Shown here piece after piece: positions 44,401 through 55,522 of a stretch of 64,000 bases of DNA (its first letter is position 1; each line of letters opens with the position of its first letter). The stretch is taken from NCBI RefSeq assembly GCF_025602895.1, contig NW_026516213.1:806001-870000 (forward strand), in the 5' to 3' direction. Position numbers and translations under genes: made by a program. The DNA is from Polychytrium aggregatum. Taxonomy: Eukaryota > Chytridiomycota > Chytridiomycetes > Polychytriales. A model generated the notes under the pieces. The model had not been told where the DNA came from. It worked only from the letters and a program-made list of their open reading frames with translations, and made no database searches.

Positions 44401-45084
44401 TCACTTCCGGGACTTGAGAGCCCGCTCGCAGCGTTTTCGCAACTGGCCCTCGGTGAGCTGATAGGGGTTGAGCTTCATATCCCGAGCCATCGCCGCGTAG
44501 TCGTCACCGTGCTTCTTAACAAGGTCCAGCATGAACTTGCCCTCCTGCTCAGAGGTCTTGCGCTCTAATCGCACGGCGCTGGCTGCCTCCTTTTCGAAGG
44601 CGGCAATGAGCTGGGCAGCCAGGCTATCTTTCGGATGGACCGTGACGTGGCCAAATTTCTTGGTGGCCTTGGGGATCTCCGAGTCGACGGACGCAACCGT
44701 GGTCACGACTGCGTAGCCGGGATCGTTGCGGCGGGAGATGATGGTGCCGATCGTTGCCGGGCGAGGGTCTAGCGTCAAATGGCCCTCGAGCGGGGTATAC
44801 GATGGGTCGTCCTCCTCAACAACGGTAGCCTGGATAGCCGGGGCGGTGTCGGTGGAGCTGCCGCTCCCGCAAGGCGGTACCATCTCGGCTCCACCCGTGG
44901 TGCCGTTCAGCGACGACAGCAGACCCAGACGCTCGTAGTTTTGCTTCAGCGTCAGCTTGGAGTCCCAGTGCTTCTGGACGAGCGGATGCACGCCGGCAAA
45001 CGAGATGTCGTATCGGTTCTTTTGCTTGCGGGTGGTCTTGGTGCCGGGGTTGCGGGTCTTTCTGCGAGCTCGGGGGCGGACCAT
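44401..45084 (-). CDS. NOP16: Ribosome biogenesis protein Nop16, 227 aa, single exon
   Basis: The ATG at 45084-45082 opens a frame with the Nop16 layout. There is a basic N-terminus (MVRPRARRKTRN...RKQKNRYD), FAGVHPLVQKHWD followed by TLKQNYERLGL, a variable acidic middle, and the C-terminal signature KHGDDYAAMARDMKLNPYQL followed by TEGQLRKRCERAL. Nop16 is a nucleolar factor of the 66S pre-60S particle. Length is normal for the family and no intron is needed. It is divergent from PTH2 over 443 bp that hold the 11-bp minisatellite, so both genes probably share that promoter. Confidence 0.9.
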   Translation of the reverse strand: MVRPRARRKTRNPGTKTTRKQKNRYDISFAGVHPLVQKHWDSKLTLKQNYERLGLLSSLNGTTGGAEMVPPCGSGSSTDTAPAIQATVVEEDDPSYTPLEGHLTLDPRPATIGTIISRRNDPGYAVVTTVASVDSEIPKATKKFGHVTVHPKDSLAAQLIAAFEKEAASAVRLERKTSEQEGKFMLDLVKKHGDDYAAMARDMKLNPYQLTEGQLRKRCERALKSRK

Positions 45085-45320
45085 GGCGTCGGACGAGGGC
45101 GAGGGGAGATGGAGATGGAGAGAATCTACGGGGGCTCTGCGGATGCGCTGTCCGTCGAGTTGGTCGATGGGCTGCAACTTCAGGAGGGCGCTGTTTGGTC
45201 GGTGTGGGTTGGGCTGGCTGAGTTCGAAAGTGCAAGCAAAAAAGACGACTGCGCTGTGGCGCACCCAGTGACGTCAGCACTCGTCCTGCACCGCCACTGT
45301 GGCTATGCTCAAGCGATCGT

Positions 45321-45485
45321 CCTGCAATCGCCCTGCAATCGTCCTGCAATCGCCCTGCAATCGTCCTGCAATCGCCCTGCAATCGTCCTGCAATCGCCCT
45401 GCAATCGTCCTGCAATCGCCCTGCAATCGTCCTGCAATCGCCCTGCAATCGTCCTGCAATCGTCCTGCGATCGTCCTGCGACTGC
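45321..45485. repeat. 11-bp minisatellite, 15 copies, in the NOP16/PTH2 divergent promoter
   Basis: Un-spaced units cctgcaatcg(t/c). The last base alternates C,T,C,T over most of the array, giving a 22-bp higher-order repeat; the final two units change caatc to cgatc or cgact. It ends 42 bp before the PTH2 ATG. Confidence 0.95.
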
Positions 45486-45527
45486 CTCTATTCAATCCCA
45501 GAAACGACAGCATCGACAGTGTCGACA

Positions 45528-46719
45528 ATGACTCCCACAGGGCGATTCCACCGAGATCTTTTGCTTCTTGCGGGAGGATGTGCACTGGGGCTGGCTGCGG
45601 CCGTGCTGGCGCAGCGATGCAGTTTGGTAAGCTGGGCTGGGTGATGGATCGCTGCAAACCAATTGCATTGATCCCATCCGATGGTGCGGCAGCGATGCCG
45701 ATACGAAGCTGAATGCATCCTTGCCGATTTTATCGTGCATCCACAGCTCGGTCTCGCTTATCCAAGCGACAAGCCAGCGAGCCACAGTCGCACCGTCAAA
45801 GATGGGCGAGATGGCGACGATAGCACTGACGATGGCACTGACGACGATGACGATGGCGATGACGATGACGATGGCGATGAGGGCGAGTATGGTGGCCTGA
45901 GCAGCGCCGACCTTGACACCCTGGCCCGGGGCGCCGAAGGATACAACTACAACGAGGAATTCAAAATGGTTTTGGTGGTCCGCACCGACCTCGGCATGAC
46001 CAAGGGCAAGATGGTTGCTCAGGTATCTATCCGGAGCCCGACCGATCATTCGATGGAAAGGATCCAAGTGAATAGAAGCCGAGTGATACGACTGAGTTCA
46101 TTCACAGCTGCAAACTGACCGAGCCTGTCTCGATTGGCCTTCCATGAACCGACCGATCTGCGTTTCGTCGGTCAGTGCTGTCATGCCGCTGTGCTTAGCG
46201 TCGATGTCCTGCGGCATGTCTACAAGCGGGCGCTCCGTCACTGGGAAGAGACTGGATGCGCCAAGGTCGCTTTGAAGGGAAGCTCACAGGAAGAACTGTA
46301 AGTGTCGGTGCCCTTGATTCCAGACGCTCGAGTATTGCGCTTCCCTCAAAGCTGCGAATGAGAGGGCAGTTCCCGCCTGCGAACACCTCTCACACATTCA
46401 TGGCCAATAATGTCGTTTCAGCCTGCAGCTCCAACAGCGTGCCCGTGCCGAGGGCCTCGTTGCCGAAACCATCGAAGACGCCGGCCGGACTCAGATTGCT
46501 GCCGGATCAATGACGGTCCTTGCCGTCGGCCCAGGTACACCGCAAATTCGATCAGCCTGCCTCGCTTGCCCACCACCTTTCCTCAGCCAGTTCGTGGCAG
46601 TGCTTTTGGGATCGTGTTTCTCAAGAAATGCATCGCCATAACACCGAGTCCGGAATCCTCCATGCACAGCTCCGGTCAGTCTGGTCAACAAGGTTACGGG
46701 ACATCTCAAGCTTCTTTAA
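45528..46719 (+). CDS. PTH2: Peptidyl-tRNA hydrolase 2 with N-terminal membrane anchor, 5 exons, about 219 aa
   Basis: Exons 45528-45626, 45747-46022 (or from 45693), 46176-46297, 46422-46534, 46670-46719. The first exon encodes MTPTGRFHRDLLLLAGGCAL and continues LGLAAAVLA, one hydrophobic helix as in the outer-mitochondrial-membrane Pth2 of yeast and Bit1 of animals. An Asp/Gly acidic run follows, then the Pth2 catalytic domain: KMVLVVRTDLGMTKGKMVAQ, CCHAAV, HWEETGCAKVALKG, DAGRTQIAAGSMTVLAVGP and the C-terminal VTGHLKLL. The enzyme recycles peptidyl-tRNA released from stalled ribosomes. Exon 2 has two possible phase-0 acceptors. The last exon overlaps the end of the antisense chitin synthase coding region by 14 bp. 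Confidence 0.9.
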
Positions 46720-49700
46720 CGGCCACTGCCGTGCTGAAGTGACCGGCGAGTCCTTGAATCCCATGATGGGTATGGATGGGTATATCTTCAAGGACCAAAT
46801 GGCTTGTCGCTGAGTCATGAGGTCGTGGATCGTTGGCATGAAAAGAAGGTGTCAATCCTGATATGCTTGCAGAGGCATTTGCTGGGCCTCTGGTTTGAAT
46901 GCAGACGCTGTTCGCACTTGGCCGCCCTCTCATGACATCGTCCGCATCACAAATCAAATACCTGTCGCCCGGGGGCGCATTTGGGTTGATTGAAACTCGT
47001 GAAGCTCGGGAAGCTCGGGGAGTGAATCGCTTGTTGCGGATGCAGCACAGATCCCAGGCCAAGTTTCCGATCCAACTGAGCAAGTACAGGATGCTGCCCA
47101 GGAAGCGGATTGCGGCCAGGCCCGTCACCGACCAGAACAGGAACGTCAGATACGGGTTCATGGTGCGTCGGACAGGGCTGGCTCCGCGGTTCGAACGGAC
47201 CATCAGATCGGTGATGGCCGGGGTCGTAAAGATAATGACCAGGACGACGTTGGTGAGCATCCACGCCAGCACCACGTTTGTTCGGTAGAGCCGGAAATAG
47301 TCCTCGTTCTTGGTTTTGGCGTCGACCTTGGCGGCGACCCTTTCTTGGGGCCGGTTGAGATCCTCCATGAGCCGAGCATAGTTTTTGTCCATCTCCTCGG
47401 GGGTCTCGTCGGGCATGGGGACTTCGACAGTGACATCGGGTCCTTTTACCTGGAGAGGAACAGACGGTCCAGAGGAGCCCCCTGGTCCGTTGTCGCCTGG
47501 ATATACACCCCATTTGTCAACATTGGTGCTGAGGTGGTCCAACAAACTGTCTTCACAAAGCCCGAAGACCCCATGGTGGGTGAATCGCAGGCCTCGTCAG
47601 TGCGACAACGCTTACCTTTGGTGCCCCAGCTGATATCATGCAGATTGCAGACTGATGCGCAGATCCGTGTGGGTTTGTGGGCAAAGTGAGTCTTAGCGGA
47701 CGCAGACCAGGCCGATCAAAGTATGTCGCGTGCGTTCATCAAGGGGAAGGATCGACAAGCCACTTACATGCGTAGATCATGAAGATGTTGACGTACATCG
47801 GCAGCAAAACCAGATATGAAACCATCGACGTAAACATGTGCCACGGGTCCAAATACAGGAATGAGGCCACAAAATACAGTCCATAGGTGCTGGCCAGACT
47901 GATGACAAGGTCGCGGAAGGTGGGCTGGTTGATCAGCGAGCCAATGTCGCGCCACTCATCGAGGGTCTTTGGAATAACCACATAGACAGTGTAGCCCGCC
48001 ATAAACAGGAGGAAGCCCATGATGATCGACCAGATGACAAGCAAGGCGTAGTAAAGCAGCTTGAATCCTTGTGGGCGATTGCCTGTGAGCAACATCAAGG
48101 GGCACTCAGACCATGTTGCCGAGACCTTTGCTCAAATCGCTGACTCGTCCTGAGCGCGCCGGGATATTCACTGAATCCGACCATCGCCCACACCTACCGA
48201 AGGATGAGATGAACTGGATCACGATTGCGGCAAGATAGACCTGTGTTACAACTTGAAATATGACTGGGCCATGTCCGGCAAAAGGATCGCTGTAGTATAC
48301 CCCCTCGAACAGGAAGTCTGTTAAACGAATAGAATGTCAACGAGTCAGTTCCAGAAGCCATTGGCAGACCAAAGTGTCGTGGCCATGCGCAACCACCTTT
48401 CCAGAATTCACACTGTCCAACGGCCCGCCAGTTGCAACCATGGCTTACAAAAGGTCAAATAGAAGCTGCCCTGGAAATCAAGTAGGGGTGGATAGCGTCA
48501 GAGGGGTGCTCGCCTCGATTTGAGGGCTTGGTGTGAATCTCGTATGCTCCTGCGGGACACAAAGCAAGGCCTGCTGTGCACAATACCGACAATGGTGATC
48601 CAACTAAAGATGACATTGATTATGTTGTACAACGTCTGGAAGGTGAAGATGAGCTTGCGTAGGATGGAGTGGTTGGACCGGAAGAACATGGGGTAGTTGG
48701 TGATGGAATGCACGGCAGCAAAGAACGACCCGTTCAGCCATCGGCGGCGCTGCGACACCAGTTCTAGATCGATGAGGGGAATGTAAGCATCGTTGCCACA
48801 CAGCCAGGCAAACTTCATTGTGATACGGGTGTGTCGTGAACCTTACCAGGCAGACTGGATGGTACATCGGTCTCGGCGCTGGCGGACTAGTGGACCACAT
48901 AAACGAAGAGAGTCAGAAGTGTTACAGGCACCTGACTCACATGCAGAAGCGCAGAGCGCAAGGGGATACCAGGGAGCGTCATCGATTGGCTGGTTATCGT
49001 ACCTTGCAGTACCGAAGCAGCCATGCCTCGTTCCTTTTGGTGACGAGCTCGAAGCACAGGATACGGTCTTCGGCCTGGTGGATATACAAGCGAGCGTCAA
49101 TACCGTTGTTGTTTTGGACCCGCCGCTCCACCCAACTCATTCATCTACTTTTCGTCTTACACGCCAATTCGCTGTCTCGACCATATGTATGAATCCTCAC
49201 CAAGTACATATTGGCAGAGAAGACATCGGCTGCCTCGGAATGGAGGGCTTCGCCTCGAAAGTACGATGCCAGTGGGCCCGTGTTGGGCGACGAGTTTTGC
49301 AGAGCCGAGTAGCGATAGGCACTGAATGCTCCGGGCAGAACCTGGATGTATCCAAAGACAGACTCGAGTGGCTTGTCCAGAATGTTGCTCATCCTATGGC
49401 CACCATCGGCGAGTTGGAGGGCCACATCGGTGTAAGTTGGCTTGACCCAGACCGGCTTCCAGCGAATGGCAACAGACAAAGACGTACTTGTACTCAAAGT
49501 TTTGGGATGCCACCAACGGATTCAAAAAGTTGGAGCATCCCTTTCCGCCTTCGGCGCGGATCTCTCCGCAAGCGCCGCCGACGTGCTTGTTGCGGTCAAA
49601 CTCTGGGACAAGCATGAATCAGAATCAGAATCGTCCATGCTCCAGCACGCACATTTGCACTTTCATGCTCGGCAGAGACAAGTCCTGATCAGCGCCGAAG

Positions 49701-51270
49701 AGTTGGAAAGGATGCTCACCACGCCATAGGTAGTAGATGGATCGACCAGTGGGCTTGGTGCCAACATCCAGGAGCACACAAACGTTCGGTTTGATGACCG
49801 GCCCGAACGCATTGAAGAACCACCTGTGGCTATTGATCTTTCGGACGGGGACAGCGTCAGCCCGATTCACACGTTGTCGACACAGACAAGCGAGTTCCAA
49901 ATCGGTGTCGCAGCGGTCTTACCTTCTTGGCGTTCTTTTCTTTGAGACAAAACAGGACCTGCGGCCAAAGTACAGACATGGATTACTCTGACAGCCCTGT
50001 TCAAACAGCGATATGACATGGATCCAGCGGCGCCTGCTGATCCAGACACCCATCATAGACAGCAAGTGTCTTGGGAAGACTGGCGGACGGACATATATGA
50101 TAGGCGGACGGATATCGCTCCCCCGCTGGCACAGATCGGAGTACTGCATCGCATCAGGATACCTGCACGGGCACCAGCCCATCCCGGTGGCTGCGGATCC
50201 TCATGTCGCGATCAACGACGATTTGGGTCGTGAATTCAAACAGATGCGCTGTGGTGGGGTTCTTTTGATTGACAGCCTTGGCGATATCAATGGCAGCCTC
50301 GTTGTAGCAGCCCATGAGCGTCAGCAGCTTCAGAACTTGCGGATGGCATTTTGTTCTTCCGTCTGCCACAATGCAGACCACGACGTTGGTCCATCCATTC
50401 GGGCCCCAGGACTTTCGGCACTTGTCGCTGCAAAGATATGCGATATTCTTCATGACGCTGCACATGGACTTTGCAAACAGGACATCGTCTTCGTTGTACC
50501 TGTAGTTTCGAAAGCCGCGCAATCAGCTTGAGAAACAGCAACAACCGCCAAAACCAAGGTCGCAGTAGCACAATGACCGTGATGCCCATCGAGTAATAAG
50601 CGAGCGATGGATCTCAGTGCGGCGGTGGCGACCACGACATTACATGGTGATGACAATAAAGAGCTCGGTGTCTCGGCCAAACATCCGCGGCCTGAGGTTG
50701 TAGCCGGCCTCTGGGCGACAGAACTGATCGGGATCGCAAGTCACGGCGGTGTATCTATCAACGGCAGTGATCGACGCAGGAGCGGGGCCGTTAGCTAGTG
50801 GCTGCCACATTCTCGACGAGGTCCCTCAAAGCGATGGATTGACCCGCACTCATCTGCCGGGCTTGGCTGATCAACTCAGGTGGAACTTGCCTCAGATGGG
50901 TGAACTCTCGGCCATCGGTGCGGCCACAGAGCTCCAGATACCGATTGGGAACAGGCAGCTCAACCACAAGATTGCCGTTCTGGGTCTTGATTTTCTGGAC
51001 GGTTGTCCTCCGCGGAGCTTGCTGGAAGCGGGAGCTCGACGCAGCGGGCGGGGGAAACTGCGAGATGGGATGATGCAGGTCTATGCCTTGGTTGCTTGGA
51101 GGAAAGCTGCTCTGTTGATACGGCGTCGCTGCCGGATACTGCGCCGCGTCGTTTTGGGGCGGGTTCGCATTCGAAAATTGAACATTGTAATGGGAGTGTG
51201 GATCCGAGGGATGATGGTCCTGAGAAGGGCCGAATGTATGTCCCGTTGACACAATCAGCATATGTCCCAT
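46706..51270 (-). CDS. CHS: Chitin synthase (division 1, GT2), about 15 exons, about 970 aa
   Basis: Minus-strand exons: 51270-50891, 50754-50644, 50499-50163, 49958-49923, 49837-49720, 49602-49488, 49393-49201, 49074-49003, 48886-48847, 48763-48591, 48470-48449, 48317-48198, 48082-47768, 47651-47616, 47550-46706. The Gln/Pro-rich N-terminus leads into [13 protein letters not shown] and [18 protein letters not shown]. The catalytic core has [64 protein letters not shown] and [13 protein letters not shown] (QRRRW active site). C-terminal TM segments include WGTK. It polymerises UDP-GlcNAc across the plasma membrane. Intron 1 (50890-50755) has a GC donor. The exon 10 end is ambiguous: 48591 fits the family but uses a GTCGGT donor. 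ATG 51393 is an alternative start. Confidence 0.88.
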
Positions 51271-52100
51271 CGACAGAAAAGTGCCGAGGCGGGTCCTGGA
51301 AACAGCACCGGCAATGCAGGCAGCGACAGGACCATGTGCAAGGCAGTTCCAGACGATGCGCTCCCGGGGCACATACACCTCGAGCGGAGCCATCGCCGCC
51401 TTGTGGAAACATGGCTGGGAGGTACTTTCTCAGGGGATCTTGTGGGAGTGGCAGCGAGCTTGACTGTTATTCTCGGGCAGGCCGACGCAAAGAATGGCGC
51501 AAATGTGGATAGCTGCTCGTTGACTTTATATTGCCTGATCGATGACTTTATTTGCTCGCTCGATGGCGTTCTATTGCCAGCACGGAATGGGAGCAGCCGT
51601 CTTGAGCCGAGCAAGCAACAAGCAGGCAGTCCGGCGGCATGTCTCGGACCTTCCAATCAGAAGCCGAAAATTCTCCCAGGAGGTCCAGGGGCGAAGGTTC
51701 GCAACTCTCTTTGCAGACGTCTGTGGCAGTCAGGCATTTGTGGCGGCGGACCATTCGGTGGGAACGCACTGCCGCTGGTGCTAATGCTGGTGCTGGTGCT
51801 AATGCTGGTGCTGGTGCTGGTGCTGGTGCTAATGCTGGTGCTGGTGTGGGAACCCGTGCATGTCCTTGTCTTTCCACGCCAGATCGACTGCGAAGTTTGC
51901 GCTGCTTGGTGTCCATCCGCTTCGCCTGCGATCCAACGCCGACACATCCTCCGTCACATTCGCTGCAGCCACTTGCTGAGACTGTCCGCCGCGGCAGCCT
52001 TCTGCTCACCCCATCGTTGATTGATGTCCCTCCAGACGGATCGCCTCGTCGTCCATCCACAGATCACCGTCCTGCTCTCGATCTCACTCGTCCTTGGTTC
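51271..52100. promoter_or_regulatory. Divergent region between chitin synthase (-) and AlkB-like gene (+)
   Basis: 830 bp without a supported gene. A GCTGGT/GCTAAT hexamer array lies at 51774-51846. A long plus-strand frame through it would give an Ala/Gly repeat upstream of the AlkB-like ATG; I treat that as leader. Confidence 0.5.
51774..51846. repeat. GCTGGT/GCTAAT hexamer tandem repeat
   Basis: About 12 hexamers with interspersed GCTAAT variants. In the plus frame it reads Ala-Gly/Ala-Asn. Confidence 0.85.
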
Positions 52101-54043
52101 ATGTCGCTGTTACCCGGTTCCCAGCATGCTTCTGCGTTCGACTTCGACTCTGGACTGGCAACCCTGTGCTCGCTCTTTGAAGAGGCGACACCCTCCGAGC
52201 TCGCCAAGGTGCTGACCAAACACCGAGGCAGCGTCGACGCCGCTATCGACGCCATCTTGTCGAGCGACAGATCCGCGCCGACAGCTGCTCCTCGTCTTGC
52301 GGGTCTGAAGCGGCGTCGAGACACAGCCCGGATCGACCAGTTCCTAGTGAAGCGACCAAGGAACTCTGGATCTGAGCCGGACAGTCCGCCAGTAGCAGCC
52401 CCTGAGCCCGATCGAGTGCATGATGGCTCGGAGCAGCCGGCGGATCGCCGAGGACACCCTGATGCGGCTGGCCGTATGGATGCTCCGATGGATGACTCGC
52501 TGCCCCCAGTGGTGCTGCCCAATGCGCTCTCGATGCTGCGGTGGCAGCCTCAGGCGAGAGCGCAAAAGCCGATCCTGGTGACGGCCAAGAACATCCACGA
52601 GCATGTGCCCTGCGTCCTCTTTCTGAACTTTCTCGACAGCGGGCTTGCCGAGACACTGCTGGCGAGTCTGCTTGAGGAGTCAAAGGGATATGAGCACGGT
52701 CGATTTGTCTTGGCCAACAAAGGTGAGCCACCTGAAGCGGCTCAAATCACCGCAAGTGCTGCTGCGAGATGCGAGCCTGGATGAGTGTCGTGGTACTGTT
52801 TTGCGCCAGCAAGGCGAATAAGCTCACCGGCGGACACTGCCAAATCCTCCAGTAGTCGAATCGCCCCATCTGACGGCATCCTACCTTGATGCTGAGCGCA
52901 ATACCTATGACCCAAGCATTCCATGGTACGACTCGGGCCGTCGCAAGACGATGCGCTACTTCAATCCGGACATGCAGCTTGTCCGAGAGCTAGTGGAGCA
53001 AAAGGTCAACCAAGTGCTCGAGGAGCGGGATCAAGCTTCTCCAACAGGACGGCACCCCGACGAACACCCAGGGCCATGGCAGGCAAACATTGCGCTTGTG
53101 AATGCATATCGCGGAGCAGCCGAAGGTGTGGGTCCGCACACTGACAGGGTAAGCGCTGCAACCGGCTGCATCGACCCGCACTGGGCGGCTGACCGCAGGG
53201 ATTCCCACTATTTGCCTCTCATACTGCCATCGCCACTGCTCTTGACTTGACATGCTCTATACAGCTCACTATCCTCGGGCCACGAGCAACCATTGCCTCG
53301 CTTAGTCTCGGGTGTGGCCGCGTGTTCCGTCTCCAAAGAGTTGGCCGGCCCGGCGTCCTTCATCAAACGTACAACGTCGTGTTGCCTCACAACTCGTTGC
53401 TAATGATGCTTCCGACGACGCAGGTGGGATGATCATCGGCGCGCCATTGTCAGAGCCTGTGAATCGAGTATATCGTCCGTGAGATCTTTGCTGCGACAGA
53501 GGCAGACAGGGCTGCTGGACACTAACACTAGATATCTACGTTTGGCGGCGGACCCAGGAAGAGTACAAGCATTCGATCCCGTCAAATGTCGATCCTGTTA
53601 TTCCACACGCCATCGCCAGAACCACCCGTATCAACATCACGTATCGCATGGCGCGGCCGATCTACCAGCGGTCGATCCCCGTTTGCAAATGTGGAATACA
53701 GACCGACCTGCGGCCTGTCGTGAGATCCGAAAAGACTTTTGGGAGGTACTTTTATAGCTGTCCGGCATCTCAAACTGCCGCCGAGTCGGAGCCATTCGAC
53801 ACTGAGGAGAAGATCTATGTTGGTCTCAAAGACATGGATAAGTACTCAAGCGATCTCATCGGCAACAGAGGCAAGATCCGGGTCGTTGGATGCGGTTTCT
53901 TTGAATGGCTAGACACGGAGAGTATCAACGAGCGTGTACGTCAAGAACTGGACCAGACACAGCCCAAAACTAGAGCCACCATGAGCGATAAATCACCACC
54001 CCGTTGTGACACAGGAAGGACCATGGATTCGGATACTGGCTGA
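52101..54043 (+). CDS. AlkB-like Fe(II)/2-oxoglutarate dioxygenase with CUE and GRF zinc finger, 4 exons, about 520 aa
   Basis: Exons 52101-52722, 52853-53148, 53265-53423, 53558-54043. The N-terminus carries a CUE-like ubiquitin-binding helix bundle (about 14-54: LATLCSLFEEATPSELAKVL ... VDAAIDAILS). After a disordered linker with a KRPR cluster comes the AlkB core: WYDSGRRKTMRYFNP, then GPHTD (HxD iron ligands), LGPRATIASLSLG, YKHSIP (distal His) and RINITYR (2OG-binding Arg). The C-terminus has a GRF zinc finger (VCKCG ... GRYFYSC ... CGFFEW), known to bind single-stranded nucleic acid. This suggests alkylation repair of DNA, ALKBH2/3-like. The spacing within the GRF is longer than usual (about 40 residues between the third and fourth Cys), so a missed small intron or a later terminal exon is possible. 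Confidence 0.85.
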
Positions 54044-54349
54044 GACCGCGGTCGCTCGAATGCATGGGCAGCACCCAAGCAAGCAAGGCATCCATTTGTT
54101 TCATAATACATCGTGCGTGCTTGAGCGGCCGGCCATGTCGCTGTGTGAGATGGCAGGGCAGCTGCTCGTACAGCGGGGGTGGATGAGATCCAGACCAGAG
54201 CTGGAAAGTGATTGGCTGGCGCACGATCCAGCGGATCCAACCATGTCCCTGGCTTGGTGGCTGTGCCACTCTCCAATTCCGCCCATCTCGTTCCATCTCG
54301 TCTCATCGCCTGGATATCGCCATTGTGCTCTCAACGCATCCCACTCCTC
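54044..54349. other. Spacer between the AlkB-like gene and the Sel1 pseudogene
   Basis: About 300 bp with no supported gene; it should hold the AlkB-like 3' end. Confidence 0.4.
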
Positions 54350-54779
54350 CGCATCGCACATCATGGCTGCCAGTGTCCATCTATCAACCGACATGGCTCG
54401 ACCGATCATCAGCAGCCACAACCCAGACATCTTCGCCGTCATCTGCTGCAACGACAGCTTCCAACTCACACTCGATCTCAGCCCATCAAGATTCTGCTCC
54501 AGGTGTGCAAACGAGTCCAGCCTCTCCTGAGCTCCAAGGTGACCCGCTTCCACACCTGGTGCCAGATTTCAGGGCTGTGTCATCCAGATGGATCTCTGCG
54601 GATCGGTCTTACACCCAGTGACCAGATTGCCCTCTCGCTGCACTGCAAGGATCCAGTCACAGCCGACCGATCCTGGCTCGTTGGTCTGGTGGACCGGGAC
54701 AACGCTCCTGCCTCGTATCTACTGGCTCGGACCATCCAGCTCGATCTCAACCGATGGAGGTATCTGCTCGAGTTCGAGC
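54350..54779 (+). repeat. Inverted repeat arm A (430 bp)
   Basis: Reverse complement of 56515-56945. By eye I find one substitution (A versus G in the Asn/Ser codon) and one single-base deletion in arm A over about 430 bp. Confidence 0.85.
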
Positions 54780-55153
54780 AGGAAGCCATCCTCAAGCAAA
54801 TCATCCTCTATCTGGGGAAGGCTGCCGAAGCTGGTCATCCAAAGGCAAATTTACATCTGGTGCTGACTCGCGGATATATCCAGAACCTTGGTAGAGATGG
54901 CTCATCGCAAGAGCCAGGACAACTGATTGGCGACCTCGGGCACCGTCATTTCGAATGGAGCAGAAACGACCGCAGGAACATCGGGCCAGTGGGCAGGCTG
55001 CTTGGCCTGACGAGAACGATCCGAGACTACATTTGGCAAGGCATGCAAGTGCGCGACTGGTATCGTTCGGCTGAAGCCATATGCCGGACGATTGGAAAGG
55101 CATTGGAAACAGGCGTCGCGGTTGTCGTTGGGTGGAGATCCCCGAGACGATGA
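54363..55153 (+). pseudogene. Frameshifted, rearranged inverted copy of the Sel1-repeat gene
   Basis: From ATG 54363 the frame matches the start of the minus-strand Sel1 gene residue for residue (one Asn/Ser difference) for 40 codons. It then shifts because one base is missing near 54482, and terminates shortly after (CANESSLS). The second frame restores the parental sequence until 54779. There the nucleotide identity stops abruptly, and the frame continues with a different Sel1-like segment (KAAEAGHPKANLHL) that degrades toward 55153. Reading: a young inverted duplicate fused to, or converted onto, an older decayed paralogue. Confidence 0.75.
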
Positions 55154-55522
55154 GGAGAGTCTGGATGCTGCAGAGGCCAGAACATGTAGCTTGTTTCGTC
55201 TGGTGCCATGTGGCGGCAGTGGTCTGGATCGAGCTGACCTTTCTATCGTCGAGAACATCAGTATAAGGCACCGTCGCTCCTGAGGACGATGTTCATATCA
55301 ATGTTTGACGGACGATCAGAATTGACGACGGTTATGGAGCAGCCCCATGATGTATACTTGATATATTGAATGTCACAACTCGATCGAGGGGTTTGATCGA
55401 AACTACTTTGCAAGTCCACTGAGTCTTGGTACCCGAGCGCTTGGTACATGCTGCCCGTTTGGCTGCCCGGCTTGCTGATACGTTCAGTGGGTCGATATTG
55501 CTGTTGGGAGACGATCGGGGAA
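55154..55522. other. Spacer between Sel1 pseudogene and Sel1 gene 3' end
   Basis: About 370 bp with no supported gene. Confidence 0.4.

Noticed and set aside
45321-45485. CRISPR-like repeat array
   Set aside because: Units are 11 bp with no unique spacers; it is a minisatellite in a eukaryotic promoter.
47184-47200. tRNA T-arm-like GGTTCGAAC
   Set aside because: It lies inside the chitin synthase last exon, and no cloverleaf stems can be drawn around it.
54580-54804. Minus-strand frame duplicated at 56466-56714
   Set aside because: It is simply the antisense shadow of the inverted Sel1 repeat arms, not a separate duplicated gene.
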